From positions 17,290 through 81,289 of the forward strand of contig PHDA01000009.1 in NCBI GenBank assembly GCA_002842465.1: DNA of 64,000 bases, in the 5' to 3' direction. Below, in pieces: positions 9,182 to 17,422 of the stretch. The DNA comes from Bacteroidetes bacterium HGW-Bacteroidetes-7 (GTDB taxonomy: Bacteria; Bacteroidota; Bacteroidia; Bacteroidales; UBA932). A model generated the notes under the pieces. That model saw only the letters and a program-made list of their open reading frames with translations. It did no database searches and was not told the origin of the DNA. The translations under genes were made by a program, and so were the position numbers. The first letter of the stretch is position 1. Each line of letters starts with the position of its first letter.

Positions 9182-9218
9182 AATGAGGATGACCAAAAAG
9201 TCATCCTCATTTTTTTAT
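9182..9218. terminator. Bidirectional terminator between the two hydA genes
   Basis: Perfect 12-bp stem (9182-9193 with 9100-series partner 9200-9211; core GAGGATGAC / GTCATCCTC), 6-base loop, followed by a T7 tract on the plus strand and by ATTTAATTTT on the minus strand. It lies between two convergent hydA stops (9160 and 9234) and would serve both operons. Confidence 0.85.
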
Positions 9219-9233
9219 ATACTCCCAAAATAT

Positions 9234-11024
9234 TTAGAATCTCTTCCTTGGAGTATATTTTGTGTGCAGCAGATGGTGTGATTTTTCTCCTAAAGGCTTG
9301 CCTAGGAAATCGGCGTAAATTTTAATGACTTCTGGGTTCTGGTGAGATTTACGTAACGGCATACCTTCGTCTTCGGCATAGATTGCGGCAGCCCTTTTTG
9401 CCCGGATCTCCGGACTGGTAGGTATCGGCTGACCCCCTCCGCCCAGGCATCCGCCCGGACACGCCATAAATTCTATGAAGTGATAATTCGTTTTACCCGC
9501 TTTGATTTCATCCATTACAATTTTTGCATTGGCCAATCCGTGAGCAACAGCGCACTTTAACTCTACGCCATCAAGAAAAGCCCACTCTTTGAGAGGTTTT
9601 TCAATTTTTATACTTGCCTCTTTAATGCCTTCAACTCCTCTTACAGGAGTAATATTAAGATTTTCGAAAGGAACCTCTCTGCCGGTAACCAGTTCGTAGG
9701 CGGTCCTTAGTGCTGCCTCCATTACTCCTCCTGTAGCTCCAAAGATAACACCTGCACCGGTTGATTCTCCCATTATACGGTCGTAATGCATATCGTCCAG
9801 TTTAAGGAAGTCAATACCGGCTTGTTTTATCATTATGGCAAGTTCTCGTGTTGTCAGAACGTAATCAACATCGCGATATCCGCTGTCGTGCATTTCCGGC
9901 CGGTTTGCCTCAAACTTTTTGGCTGTACATGGCATGATTGATACAGATACAATGCTCTCAGGATCAAGGTTGCGGGATTTGGCATAATAGGTCTTAACCA
10001 AAGCTCCGAACATTTGCTGAGGTGACTTGCATGTTGAGAGATTATCAAGGTATTCAGGATACATATGTTCAATGAACTTAATCCATCCCGGTGAGCAAGA
10101 GGTTGCCATTGGCAGCTTAACAGTACTATCCTTATCTACAAGAACTTTTTTCAATCTTGTAAGAAGTTCTGTGCCCTCTTCAATAATTGTAAGGTCTGCA
10201 GTAAAGTCGGTATCCATAACGGCATCAAAACCAAGTTTTTTGAGCGCTGAAACCATCTTGCCTGTAACCCTCATTCCGGGATCAAATCCAAGCTCTTCGC
10301 CCAGACCTACACGAACGGCAGGTGCTGTCTGCACAACTACATATTTTGTTTTGTCTGAAATTGCACTCCAAACCTCTTCAATATAGTTTTTCTCAACCAA
10401 AGCTCCTGTTGGGCAGTGGTTTATACATTGACCGCAATTTGTACAAACAACTTCGCTCATGGTCTTTTCAAAGAAAGTAGTAACCTTAGCATGTTCTCCT
10501 TTGAATGCCATTGTGAGAGCATTAACGCTTTGAAGTTCGGCACATGTCCTGACGCAACGCTGGCATCTTATACATTTGCTGTCATCCTTGATGATTGAGG
10601 GCGAAAATTTGTCTACAGTGTAGTTTTTAAATGGAACAAGATGGATAAAGTCCTGATTCATTATCTTGTACTCAGATGCTAAAGTCTGAAGCTCGCAGTT
10701 ACCATTCTTGTAACAGCTAGTACAGTCGGCATTGTGCTCGGTTAGAAGGAGTTCAATAATGTGCTTTCTGGAGTTTCGCACCTTTAATGTGTTTGTCATT
10801 ACCTCCATACCGCTCTCACAAGGGGTAGCACAAGCTGTCGCAAGCCTCTTTTGGCCTGCGAGTTCAACCACACAAACCCTGCAGTTACCTGCAATGCATA
10901 GGTCTTTGTGGTAACACAGGGTAGGGATTATTACCCCAGCCTGGGTTGCAGCATCCAGAATAGATGTTCCATGCTTCACATCAACCTTTTGGCCGTTGAT
11001 TGTAATACTTATTTTATTTCCCAT
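9234..11024 (-). CDS. hydA: [FeFe] hydrogenase catalytic subunit HydA (second operon)
   Basis: 596 residues with the same M3 layout as the plus-strand HydA: [2Fe-2S] C37, C48, C51, C65; His-cluster H97, C101, C104, C110; ferredoxin motifs from C151 and C194; H-cluster L1 TSCSPGW (308-314), L2 MPCTAKK (C366), L3 ACPGGCLGGGG (C522, C526); small-subunit tail EIRAKRAAAIY. It lacks an insert of about 11 residues that the other HydA has after KRPEM, and it has its own insert KPLKEWAFLDG near 477-487. Clearly a paralogue, but diverged enough along its length not to be a recent copy. It starts 19 bases after hydB. Confidence 0.93.
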   Translation of the reverse strand: MGNKISITINGQKVDVKHGTSILDAATQAGVIIPTLCYHKDLCIAGNCRVCVVELAGQKRLATACATPCESGMEVMTNTLKVRNSRKHIIELLLTEHNADCTSCYKNGNCELQTLASEYKIMNQDFIHLVPFKNYTVDKFSPSIIKDDSKCIRCQRCVRTCAELQSVNALTMAFKGEHAKVTTFFEKTMSEVVCTNCGQCINHCPTGALVEKNYIEEVWSAISDKTKYVVVQTAPAVRVGLGEELGFDPGMRVTGKMVSALKKLGFDAVMDTDFTADLTIIEEGTELLTRLKKVLVDKDSTVKLPMATSCSPGWIKFIEHMYPEYLDNLSTCKSPQQMFGALVKTYYAKSRNLDPESIVSVSIMPCTAKKFEANRPEMHDSGYRDVDYVLTTRELAIMIKQAGIDFLKLDDMHYDRIMGESTGAGVIFGATGGVMEAALRTAYELVTGREVPFENLNITPVRGVEGIKEASIKIEKPLKEWAFLDGVELKCAVAHGLANAKIVMDEIKAGKTNYHFIEFMACPGGCLGGGGQPIPTSPEIRAKRAAAIYAEDEGMPLRKSHQNPEVIKIYADFLGKPLGEKSHHLLHTKYTPRKRF

Positions 11025-11043
11025 AAATGTAATTTTTTCAGCA

Positions 11044-12228
11044 TTAATAAATCATCTCTTCTCTGAAGTTCTCAACAATTGAAGAGAATGAATTGGCAAC
11101 GGATTGTCCCAGTCCACATTTGGAGGTTATCTGCATTGTCTCGGCAAGTTTTAAAAGCTTGTCTAGATATTGAGCATTTTTATCTCCTCTTTTAACTGCC
11201 TTAATACCCATCAAAAGCTGTTGGCATCCTACCCGGCAAGGGGTACATTGACCACAAGACTCCTCGGCAAAAAAGTTAAGATAGTTGTCAAGTACGTTAA
11301 ACATAGATCTGGAGCTGTTAAACAGCATCATGGACCCTCCTGTAGGGAGTGATATTCCAACGAGTTTGCCTTGAAAACCAATGTTTGTCTCTGCAAACTT
11401 CTTCCTTGGAACAAGAAAACCTGATGCTCCACCAACCTGAACTGCTTTTGTGTCGTCATCTCCAAACTCTTCAACAAAGTCTGCCAGACTCATACCAAGC
11501 TCAAGTTCATATATGCCCGGTTTTGGAGTATCTCCTGAAACTGAAAATAGTTTTGAACCTCTGGAGTACTGAACCCCAAGGTCATAAAACCTTTTTGATC
11601 CGTATCTGAAAATTGTATAGGTATGTGCAAGAGTTTCTACATTGTTTATTACGGTTGGCTTACCCATGTATCCGAATGACGAAGGATATGGAGGTTTGTT
11701 TCTTGGTTCTCCTCTTTTTCCTTCCATTGATTCGAACAGAGCGGTCTCTTCACCACAGATATACGCACCGCTTCCCATAAAAATCTTAATGGAAAATTCA
11801 AAATTGATCTCTTTGCAAAAATATTCAAATTCACTAATTGCCTTGTTAAGTTCAGGCTGAAGGAAGTAATACTCACCTCTGAGATAGATGTATCCCTTTT
11901 TTGCTCCAATAACATGCCCGCAAATTGCAATCGCTGTTAGAACTTTAAAGGGAACTCTTGAGAGTATCTCCCTGTCTTTGAAAGTTCCCGGTTCGCCTTC
12001 GTCAGCGTTGCAAATAACATACTTTACATCGCTTTTCTCTTCGGAGGCAACCTTCCATTTTAATCCGGTTGGGAAACCGGCTCCACCTCTTCCTTTTAAT
12101 TCAGAGCTGATGAGTTCGTTTATCAACTCCTGGGGAGGACGGTTAATGCTCTTCTTAAGTACATCTTCCCAATCGTTCTCATTTTTAAAAATGAAATCGA
12201 CTCTTTTTAATAAATAATTAGTTGACAT
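11044..12228 (-). CDS. hydB: HydB, short NuoF-like subunit (second operon)
   Basis: 394 residues containing only the NuoF core: GRGGAGFPTG (near residue 46), VICNADEGEPGTFKDRE, GAYICGEETALFESMEG, SLBB region, and the 4Fe-4S ligands in SCGQCTPC plus the later KCGLGQ cysteine. The N-terminal Trx-like [2Fe-2S] domain and the C-terminal two-cluster ferredoxin of typical HydB (~600 residues) are both missing. The protein therefore still carries FMN, a NADH site and one 4Fe-4S cluster. It overlaps hydC by 11 bases. The contrast with the 1054-residue HydB of the other operon is striking. Confidence 0.9.
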   Translation of the reverse strand: MSTNYLLKRVDFIFKNENDWEDVLKKSINRPPQELINELISSELKGRGGAGFPTGLKWKVASEEKSDVKYVICNADEGEPGTFKDREILSRVPFKVLTAIAICGHVIGAKKGYIYLRGEYYFLQPELNKAISEFEYFCKEINFEFSIKIFMGSGAYICGEETALFESMEGKRGEPRNKPPYPSSFGYMGKPTVINNVETLAHTYTIFRYGSKRFYDLGVQYSRGSKLFSVSGDTPKPGIYELELGMSLADFVEEFGDDDTKAVQVGGASGFLVPRKKFAETNIGFQGKLVGISLPTGGSMMLFNSSRSMFNVLDNYLNFFAEESCGQCTPCRVGCQQLLMGIKAVKRGDKNAQYLDKLLKLAETMQITSKCGLGQSVANSFSSIVENFREEMIY

Positions 12229-12706
12229 TTTCCCCTCCCTCTTTTTTATTCATATACATTGTAAGAATATCCCGAATTTTCTCGGGAGTGAGATCGGTGT
12301 AAACCTCGTTGTTGATTAACATAGCCGGTGCCTTATGGCACAATCCCAGACAGTTGGTTTGCAGAAGTGAGAATTTTCCATCTGAAGATGTTTCGCCTAC
12401 TCTTATTTTTAGCATATCTTCAATGGTGAGCAGTATCTGTTTTTCTCCCTTCATGGCACATGTAATGGTTTTGCATACACGAATAATGTACGTGCCCATT
12501 TTTTTGTGTTCAAGGAATGAGTAGAATGTTGCCGTTCCGAAAACTTCGGTTGCCGGCATATCTAACTCTCTTGCAATTTCTATCATGGAGTATTCAGAAA
12601 GATACTTCTCTTGTTCTACTACGCCCTGCAGGATAGGCAATAAATTATGCCTCTCACGACCATGTTTATCGGCAAGGTCTTTGATGAGCTCAATAATTGG
12701 TTTCAT
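12218..12706 (-). CDS. hydC: [FeFe] hydrogenase subunit HydC (second operon)
   Basis: 162 residues, NuoE/HydC [2Fe-2S] protein. Ligands C78, C83 (VCKTITC), C119 and C123 (NCLGLC). The N-terminal helical bundle contains the family signature VFGTATFYSFLEHK. First gene of the minus-strand hydrogenase operon and coupled to hydB by an 11-base overlap. The upstream gap (12707-12976, 270 bases) has no clear -7 box close to the ATG, so its promoter was not located. Confidence 0.92.
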   Translation of the reverse strand: MKPIIELIKDLADKHGRERHNLLPILQGVVEQEKYLSEYSMIEIARELDMPATEVFGTATFYSFLEHKKMGTYIIRVCKTITCAMKGEKQILLTIEDMLKIRVGETSSDGKFSLLQTNCLGLCHKAPAMLINNEVYTDLTPEKIRDILTMYMNKKEGGENVN

Positions 12707-12893
12707 CCAAGTTTGTTTTGTAAGTAAAGTGGTTTGTCCAGAGTGCGCTTCGCTGCTTTTTTATGCAGGAAGTTTTTGTGCGATGCCTCTTTATTTAAGG
12801 CCTTTTCAACGCCATAGACATTGGGTACATTGACCGGTTTGTCTATCGGGGTAGAGTATTCTAGTTAGACAAAAATTGATAGGGTAAATATAA

Positions 12894-12953
12894 GAAAAAA
12901 AAGAGAGAAACTGCAAATTGAAGCCATTCGAGTTACAATTGCAATTTCTCTTT
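12894..12953 (-). terminator. Terminator of the secreted-protein operon
   Basis: On the minus strand, about 24 bases past the stop at 12977, AGAGAAATTGCAA can pair with TTTGCAGTTTCTCT (one mismatch) and is followed directly by CTTTTTTTTC. This is a good Rho-independent terminator separating the operon from the downstream hydC. Confidence 0.75.
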
Positions 12954-12976
12954 GAAATATTGTGGTTATTATAACT

Positions 12977-13942
12977 TTACCACCAGCCGCGAATGTTGTA
13001 AATAACCCTTGGCTGGTTACTGCCGTAGGCAACTCCAATGTCTCTCATTGCCCTTATTCTAAGCTTACTGATATCTACATTGTCTTGCTGAACTTTCAAA
13101 AGAAAATTCCACTCTCTCTGGTCCACCTCTTTTACTCTTTTGGCAATTCTCTCAGATAGAGCTATTGCACTTGGAAAGCATGAGGCCTGCGGGTCAATTC
13201 CTGCAAGAAACCTTATTGCACGCTGACCTGCATTAAAGTCCTGTCCGGAATTCCATGCATTTGTTGCCTGAGCCAGCAGTACCTGACAATCGTGGTCAAT
13301 TTTTTTGTCAAATATGGGACCCAGAAGAATCATACACTTTTCATAGCACTCTTTGCATACACTTGGAACACGGAAAAGGGTGGCTAGTGCGGCATTGTAT
13401 TCATGCATACTTTCCAATGCTCTTGCTTCAGAAATAATCAGGTCACAGTTTGCGTTGTAATATTCAATTATTTTTCTTTTTCCGTTTTCAATAAAGTATT
13501 GATACTGAGGATCACGAGTTCTAATGTTTTTTATGGCGTCCAAATAGGCTTTGGTTTCATTGTCCCCTACACCCTTGACACTAACAGAGTGAGATGCATA
13601 CAAAACTCCATCAATCCCATCACCAATATACAGATTGACTTCCAGGTTGTATGCGTGCATTGGCGGAACGGTTGGAGTAATATTCTTTGTAGAAGCTACA
13701 ATATTTGCTGTCATAATAAACCTTGGATTGAATGAGGCTCCACCCATACCATTCTGTGTCGCTATCTGACTAAGTTTGTTTTCAAGCGCATTTCGTGCCA
13801 CTGAAGAAATTCCCTCAATCTGATCCGGAACATATGTATTTAGTACAATTCTGGCCTCATCATCGGCACTTCCGTATGTATTTTGAGAATATACATAGCT
13901 TCCGGCTAACAGGATACATATTATAAGTAATATCTTTTTCAT
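12977..13942 (-). CDS. Secreted protein of unknown function (last gene of five-gene operon)
   Basis: 321 residues with a signal peptide (1-19, ending VYSQ). The N-terminal half (EARIVLNTYVPDQ ... ARNALENKLSQIAT) resembles the start of CsgG/FlgT-like envelope proteins, and YLDAIKNIRTRDPQYQYFIENGKRKI near 130-160 looks like a conserved domain end; this is a weak impression. The second half is helical with six cysteines (CDLI, CKECYEKC, DCQ, SCF), in a TPR-like pattern. It ends with an unusual RVIYNIRGWW. Fifth gene of a tightly spaced operon (22-base gap to the gene before). I do not recognise a specific family. Confidence 0.75.
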   Translation of the reverse strand: MKKILLIICILLAGSYVYSQNTYGSADDEARIVLNTYVPDQIEGISSVARNALENKLSQIATQNGMGGASFNPRFIMTANIVASTKNITPTVPPMHAYNLEVNLYIGDGIDGVLYASHSVSVKGVGDNETKAYLDAIKNIRTRDPQYQYFIENGKRKIIEYYNANCDLIISEARALESMHEYNAALATLFRVPSVCKECYEKCMILLGPIFDKKIDHDCQVLLAQATNAWNSGQDFNAGQRAIRFLAGIDPQASCFPSAIALSERIAKRVKEVDQREWNFLLKVQQDNVDISKLRIRAMRDIGVAYGSNQPRVIYNIRGWW

Positions 13943-13964
13943 ATCTTAAATTTTCAAGTTAAGG

Positions 13965-14909
13965 TTATTTTTCTCCGACTGTCAGAGTTGCCTGTCCAAG
14001 ACCTCTCATAGTTATTCTGGAATCGATCATAAACCTATCCTTTAAATAACGCTGTAATCCCCTTACCCATGTACGGGCGTCAACAGCTCTGTTGTTGGTA
14101 TCGTATAGTGGAATTCTCACCTGTTCAAAAATCATTCTGTTTTCTGATGCGTCAGCAGTGCTGAACCTTCCCTGAACAGTATTGTCTGATACCCAGTTCT
14201 CAATTTGAAAACCAAGCTCGTCTCCTCCGTATTCGGTCATTAAATCGCCATCAAACGAATCCCATTTTCTTATTCTGAGGGTAATCTCTCTGCCATTTTC
14301 GAACATATCATCAAAATGTTGCTGAAGCTGTCCATTGAAGTTGTCAAGATGAGAAAGCACAGCCGTTTCAAGCATTATTGGGAGCTCTGTTGCGATAAGC
14401 TGATTCCCTGTACCTGAGGCTCCGGCAACCTGTTTGTCGGTATAAGCGTCAAGCCCTTGAAGAACAAAGGTTACTGACCTTCTTGGACCCATTGTGTTTA
14501 TTGTCCATGTCATCTGTATCCAGATGTCAGCCCTTGCAATGTTTTTAAGTTTGTCAATAGGGCTCTCGCTCAACTCAGCACCACTTCTGCTCGATGTCAT
14601 CGCTGTTTCTGCAGCTTCGATTTCAAGAGATTTAAGTGATGATTCGAGGTTTTTCAGCGGGAACCCTCTTTGGGTCATAAGTTCATTTATCTTGCTTATC
14701 ACCACCATAAGATCGGCGCTCTCCTGCATTGCCCTTTTATAATCAGGTAGTTTGACCCGGGTTCCCTGGTTGTCGAATTCCATCATATAACCGTTAGTAT
14801 TGCACCACAAATCACTTGGAACCACCATAATTGTGGGTTTTTTTGCCTGAGATAATGCAGGCAAAACTGAGCAAATAACCAGTATAGTTGTAATTATCAG
14901 TTTCTTCAT
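13965..14909 (-). CDS. Secreted DUF6175-like protein
   Basis: 314 residues with a signal peptide (1-20, LPALSQ). The layout KPTIMVVPSDLWCNTNGY, then ARADIWIQMTWTINTMGPRR and a C-terminal MTxxxGL-type end resembles the Bacteroidota family DUF6175. I am recalling this without a search. The overall pattern (short beta-rich secreted protein that checks or scaffolds an envelope assembly) is reminiscent of CsgG-like folds, but no function is known to me. Gaps of 13 and 22 bases to its neighbours show it belongs to the operon. Confidence 0.7.
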   Translation of the reverse strand: MKKLIITTILVICSVLPALSQAKKPTIMVVPSDLWCNTNGYMMEFDNQGTRVKLPDYKRAMQESADLMVVISKINELMTQRGFPLKNLESSLKSLEIEAAETAMTSSRSGAELSESPIDKLKNIARADIWIQMTWTINTMGPRRSVTFVLQGLDAYTDKQVAGASGTGNQLIATELPIMLETAVLSHLDNFNGQLQQHFDDMFENGREITLRIRKWDSFDGDLMTEYGGDELGFQIENWVSDNTVQGRFSTADASENRMIFEQVRIPLYDTNNRAVDARTWVRGLQRYLKDRFMIDSRITMRGLGQATLTVGEK

Positions 14910-14922
14910 AGTTAAATAGTTA

Positions 14923-15411
14923 TTAGTAATATCTGATTATGCCATCTTCGGCCATCTTTTGTTTAAGTTCGGCATGGTAAATCCTAACAATAATTCCTGC
15001 AGTTAATCCGCTTCTTGTAGACTTAAGATCTCCGTCTTGTATCTGCTTGTATCTTGGTTCTACAAAATTGAGATAAGCACCTTTATCTGTAAAGAATGAG
15101 TTGAAATATGATGCATACTTTTGTCTTGCGTTAACTTCTGAGACGATAGGCCTCATCTCACAGCCGTTTACTCCCTCGGTTATGCCTTTAAACAGCACAT
15201 CATTTACAGCATTTTTCATTGCCTGATCTACAGCCTCTGCTCTTTTTTTTCCGCTTCCCCATGCCTTTACTATTTGAGTTCCATCATGGTCGTTTCCAAG
15301 GCATTCGGTCTTGTATGTGTAGTTGCCGGCAACAGTTACAGGAGCTGCGCATCCTGCTGCAAGTAAAATAGTACAGGCAATTATCAATAAGTTTATCAGT
15401 GTATTTTTCAT
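14923..15411 (-). CDS. Lipoprotein, paralogue of the preceding gene
   Basis: 162 residues starting at ATG 15411. A longer in-frame start at 15489 would add 26 charged residues before the signal peptide and is unlikely. Residues 1-20 form a lipoprotein signal with lipobox LAAG-C21. The mature part shares with the 177-residue neighbour upstream the pattern G-T-x-x-x-K-x-W, then an AVxQAxKNAVxxxxFxG helix, F-F-x-x-x-G-x-Y-L-x-F-V, and an ending L-x-x-x-EDGII. They are old tandem paralogues, one lipidated and one soluble-exported. Family unknown to me. The gap to the upstream gene is 16 bases. Confidence 0.75.
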   Translation of the reverse strand: MKNTLINLLIIACTILLAAGCAAPVTVAGNYTYKTECLGNDHDGTQIVKAWGSGKKRAEAVDQAMKNAVNDVLFKGITEGVNGCEMRPIVSEVNARQKYASYFNSFFTDKGAYLNFVEPRYKQIQDGDLKSTRSGLTAGIIVRIYHAELKQKMAEDGIIRYY

Positions 15412-15427
15412 ATTTATTTTGTTTAAA

Positions 15428-15961
15428 TTAAAATCCGCGTCCAAGACTCTTAATAATTCCGGCCTCTTCGAGGTCTTTTCTGAGAGCATCTACATTAACA
15501 GACATTATAACTCCAATCTTATACTCTTTACCCACTCTCAGACGGTCTTCTGCAGCAACTGCTCCGTCATTGGTGAGTGAAACAAACTTCAAGTACTTTC
15601 CACCCTCTGCGAAAAAGAGACGGAAAAAGTCTTGTTTCTCCTCTTCAATATTTGGGTTTGAAGCCAATGCTCTCTGCCCTGGAACCCTGCCGGTACCTGC
15701 AAATCCACGGAATATTATTCCGTGCACAGCATTTTTTTTTGCCTGTTCTACGGCAAGGTTTGCATTTGAGGAGTATGACCAGACTTTAATCAGGTAAGTT
15801 CCCTGTACGCCGGTCTGTACACCCTCGATTTCATACTTCCAAATATCTACATTCTCCTTTCTGTTTCTCCTTGACTGCCCGAACATCTCCTCTGAGGCAA
15901 TTAATAAAAAGAGGAGGGTGATTATTAATGTAAGGGTTGTGTTTTTAAGTATTTTTTTCAT
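15428..15961 (-). CDS. Secreted protein, paralogue of the adjacent lipoprotein
   Basis: 177 residues with a signal sequence 1-29 (hydrophobic core LIITLLFLLIA, ending MFGQ) but no lipobox. The mature part carries GTYLIKVWSY, then AVEQAKKNAVHGIIFRGF and GGKYLKFVSL, each matched in the next gene, and ends EEAGIIKSLGRGF. Second gene of the five-gene operon; 26 bases separate it from the first. Function unknown; likely periplasmic or surface-exposed. Confidence 0.75.
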   Translation of the reverse strand: MKKILKNTTLTLIITLLFLLIASEEMFGQSRRNRKENVDIWKYEIEGVQTGVQGTYLIKVWSYSSNANLAVEQAKKNAVHGIIFRGFAGTGRVPGQRALASNPNIEEEKQDFFRLFFAEGGKYLKFVSLTNDGAVAAEDRLRVGKEYKIGVIMSVNVDALRKDLEEAGIIKSLGRGF

Positions 15962-15987
15962 AGTAGCAGGTTTTTATTGATTGTAAA

Positions 15988-17328
15988 CTATTTGATCTGT
16001 TTTATGAGCAACCCGGCATAGTAGTCCTTACCTCCCTTAAAGGTTGTGCGGTCCAATACAGGCTTCTTGCCATTTCCCTCTCCATTATCCGGGTCATCAG
16101 AGTCAAGATTGAATCTGTTATCCCAGATAAGGTTTTTGTCAACGACAATTTTTCCGCGACTTTTATATTCAATTATGCCTGTTTTCTGATCCATAACCTG
16201 TTCAAATACCTCAAACCTTTCACCCCCCTCAAGACCCTCCTTCATGCCGATTTTTGCAGTAATCGGATTACCTGTGTACAGGGGAGTTTTAGGCATGAAA
16301 ATATCGTAGCTTTTTTGAAGCTTGGCATAAACAGCATCAATATTTCGTATGGTTGCCAGTTCTACAATCTGCTCCTCTGTCCTTTTGGTTTTTAGAGAGA
16401 ATGTGACAAGACTTCTCGATTTTTCGGCTCCGATAAATTTCATCTGAAACAGACTTGTTGTATCAAACGTCTCTTTTTTGACGACATCAATGTTAGCGGC
16501 ATCAATATAAAGGTTGTTGTAAAACACATGCTGAATAGAGTCATTCCAATCAAGCTGGTATAGATAAGAGGTTGTCCATACAGAATAACCCTCTTTAGCC
16601 TTTTTGTAGGCAACTTCAGCTGCAGTAATGGCGGCTGCCTGCAGTAGTCCGTTTTTGATCTCTTTTGCTGCAAGTATGGCCCCCTCCTTAATTACGGCTG
16701 CCGGAATCTCATTGCTCAGAAAATTCATTTTTGAGACAACTACAAATGTGTTGTATATGAGATCGAGGCCGGCTGTTTTGAGAAGACTTATGCCATCAGA
16801 AGAGGCCATTGCAGTTTTTGTATCCAGAAATGATGCATCAAAAAGACCTCGTTCGGCAATAAGATCAATGTCAAAACTGCCGTCGGCTTGTCTGTTGAAC
16901 CATTTTGCAACCATTTTATTGGCTACTTTACAGTTGTTGAAAAATTTGCGGATAACAAGGGTGTCATCATAACTTGCGGGATCGTCGTTGGCCTCTCCCG
17001 GTTTGGCAAACATCCCTTGCTTTAATGCGCCACCAAAGGTTTTTTTAACGCCTGAAGAGGCTCTCTCTTCGTCTGATATAGGGTATAATTTAGGATTAAA
17101 TGACTTGATACCTATTGTGTGATCATTATATTTATCCGGGAATGGAGCGTTATAATAGGCCTTAATTACAGTATCCTTTTTAGGAAAGTTGTCCAACTCC
17201 ATTAGTATTGTGTGGAGAGAGCTCCGCCTGTATTTAAAAACGTCAGAACCATTAAGATCCTGGGAGTAAATCTGCGTCACAGACTGAGTGAACAACAAGA
17301 TCAGAGTAAAAGAGAGAAGTTTTTTCAT
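15988..17328 (-). CDS. Secreted protein of unknown function (first gene of five-gene operon)
   Basis: 446 residues from ATG 17328; an in-frame TTG at 17343 would add MIKQI before a second Met and is less likely. Signal peptide 1-23 ends IYSQ. The rest has no family I recognise: a region listing FNPKLYPISDEER, a helix rich in alanine near 200-245 (AAVIKEGAILAAKEIKNGLLQAAAIT), and a C-terminal GxxxxGxRFEVFEQ with RGKIVVDKNLIWDNR, which looks like a beta-sandwich substrate or partner-binding end. It opens a block whose five members are all exported, which points to a surface or envelope complex. Confidence 0.75.
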   Translation of the reverse strand: MKKLLSFTLILLFTQSVTQIYSQDLNGSDVFKYRRSSLHTILMELDNFPKKDTVIKAYYNAPFPDKYNDHTIGIKSFNPKLYPISDEERASSGVKKTFGGALKQGMFAKPGEANDDPASYDDTLVIRKFFNNCKVANKMVAKWFNRQADGSFDIDLIAERGLFDASFLDTKTAMASSDGISLLKTAGLDLIYNTFVVVSKMNFLSNEIPAAVIKEGAILAAKEIKNGLLQAAAITAAEVAYKKAKEGYSVWTTSYLYQLDWNDSIQHVFYNNLYIDAANIDVVKKETFDTTSLFQMKFIGAEKSRSLVTFSLKTKRTEEQIVELATIRNIDAVYAKLQKSYDIFMPKTPLYTGNPITAKIGMKEGLEGGERFEVFEQVMDQKTGIIEYKSRGKIVVDKNLIWDNRFNLDSDDPDNGEGNGKKPVLDRTTFKGGKDYYAGLLIKQIK

Positions 17329-17422
17329 AATTTGTTTTATCAATTAGTAAGTTTTCATTCTATCATTTAATGTATTATTTATAGAATTCCTGTTATTCTT
17401 TCATTTTTATTTCTGCTACAGA

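Noticed and set aside
12703..12862. About 53 open codons on the minus strand just upstream of the second hydC, ending in a TGA that overlaps the hydC ATG
   Set aside because: No start codon, Lys-rich composition, no recognised family. Probably leader sequence or a decayed end.
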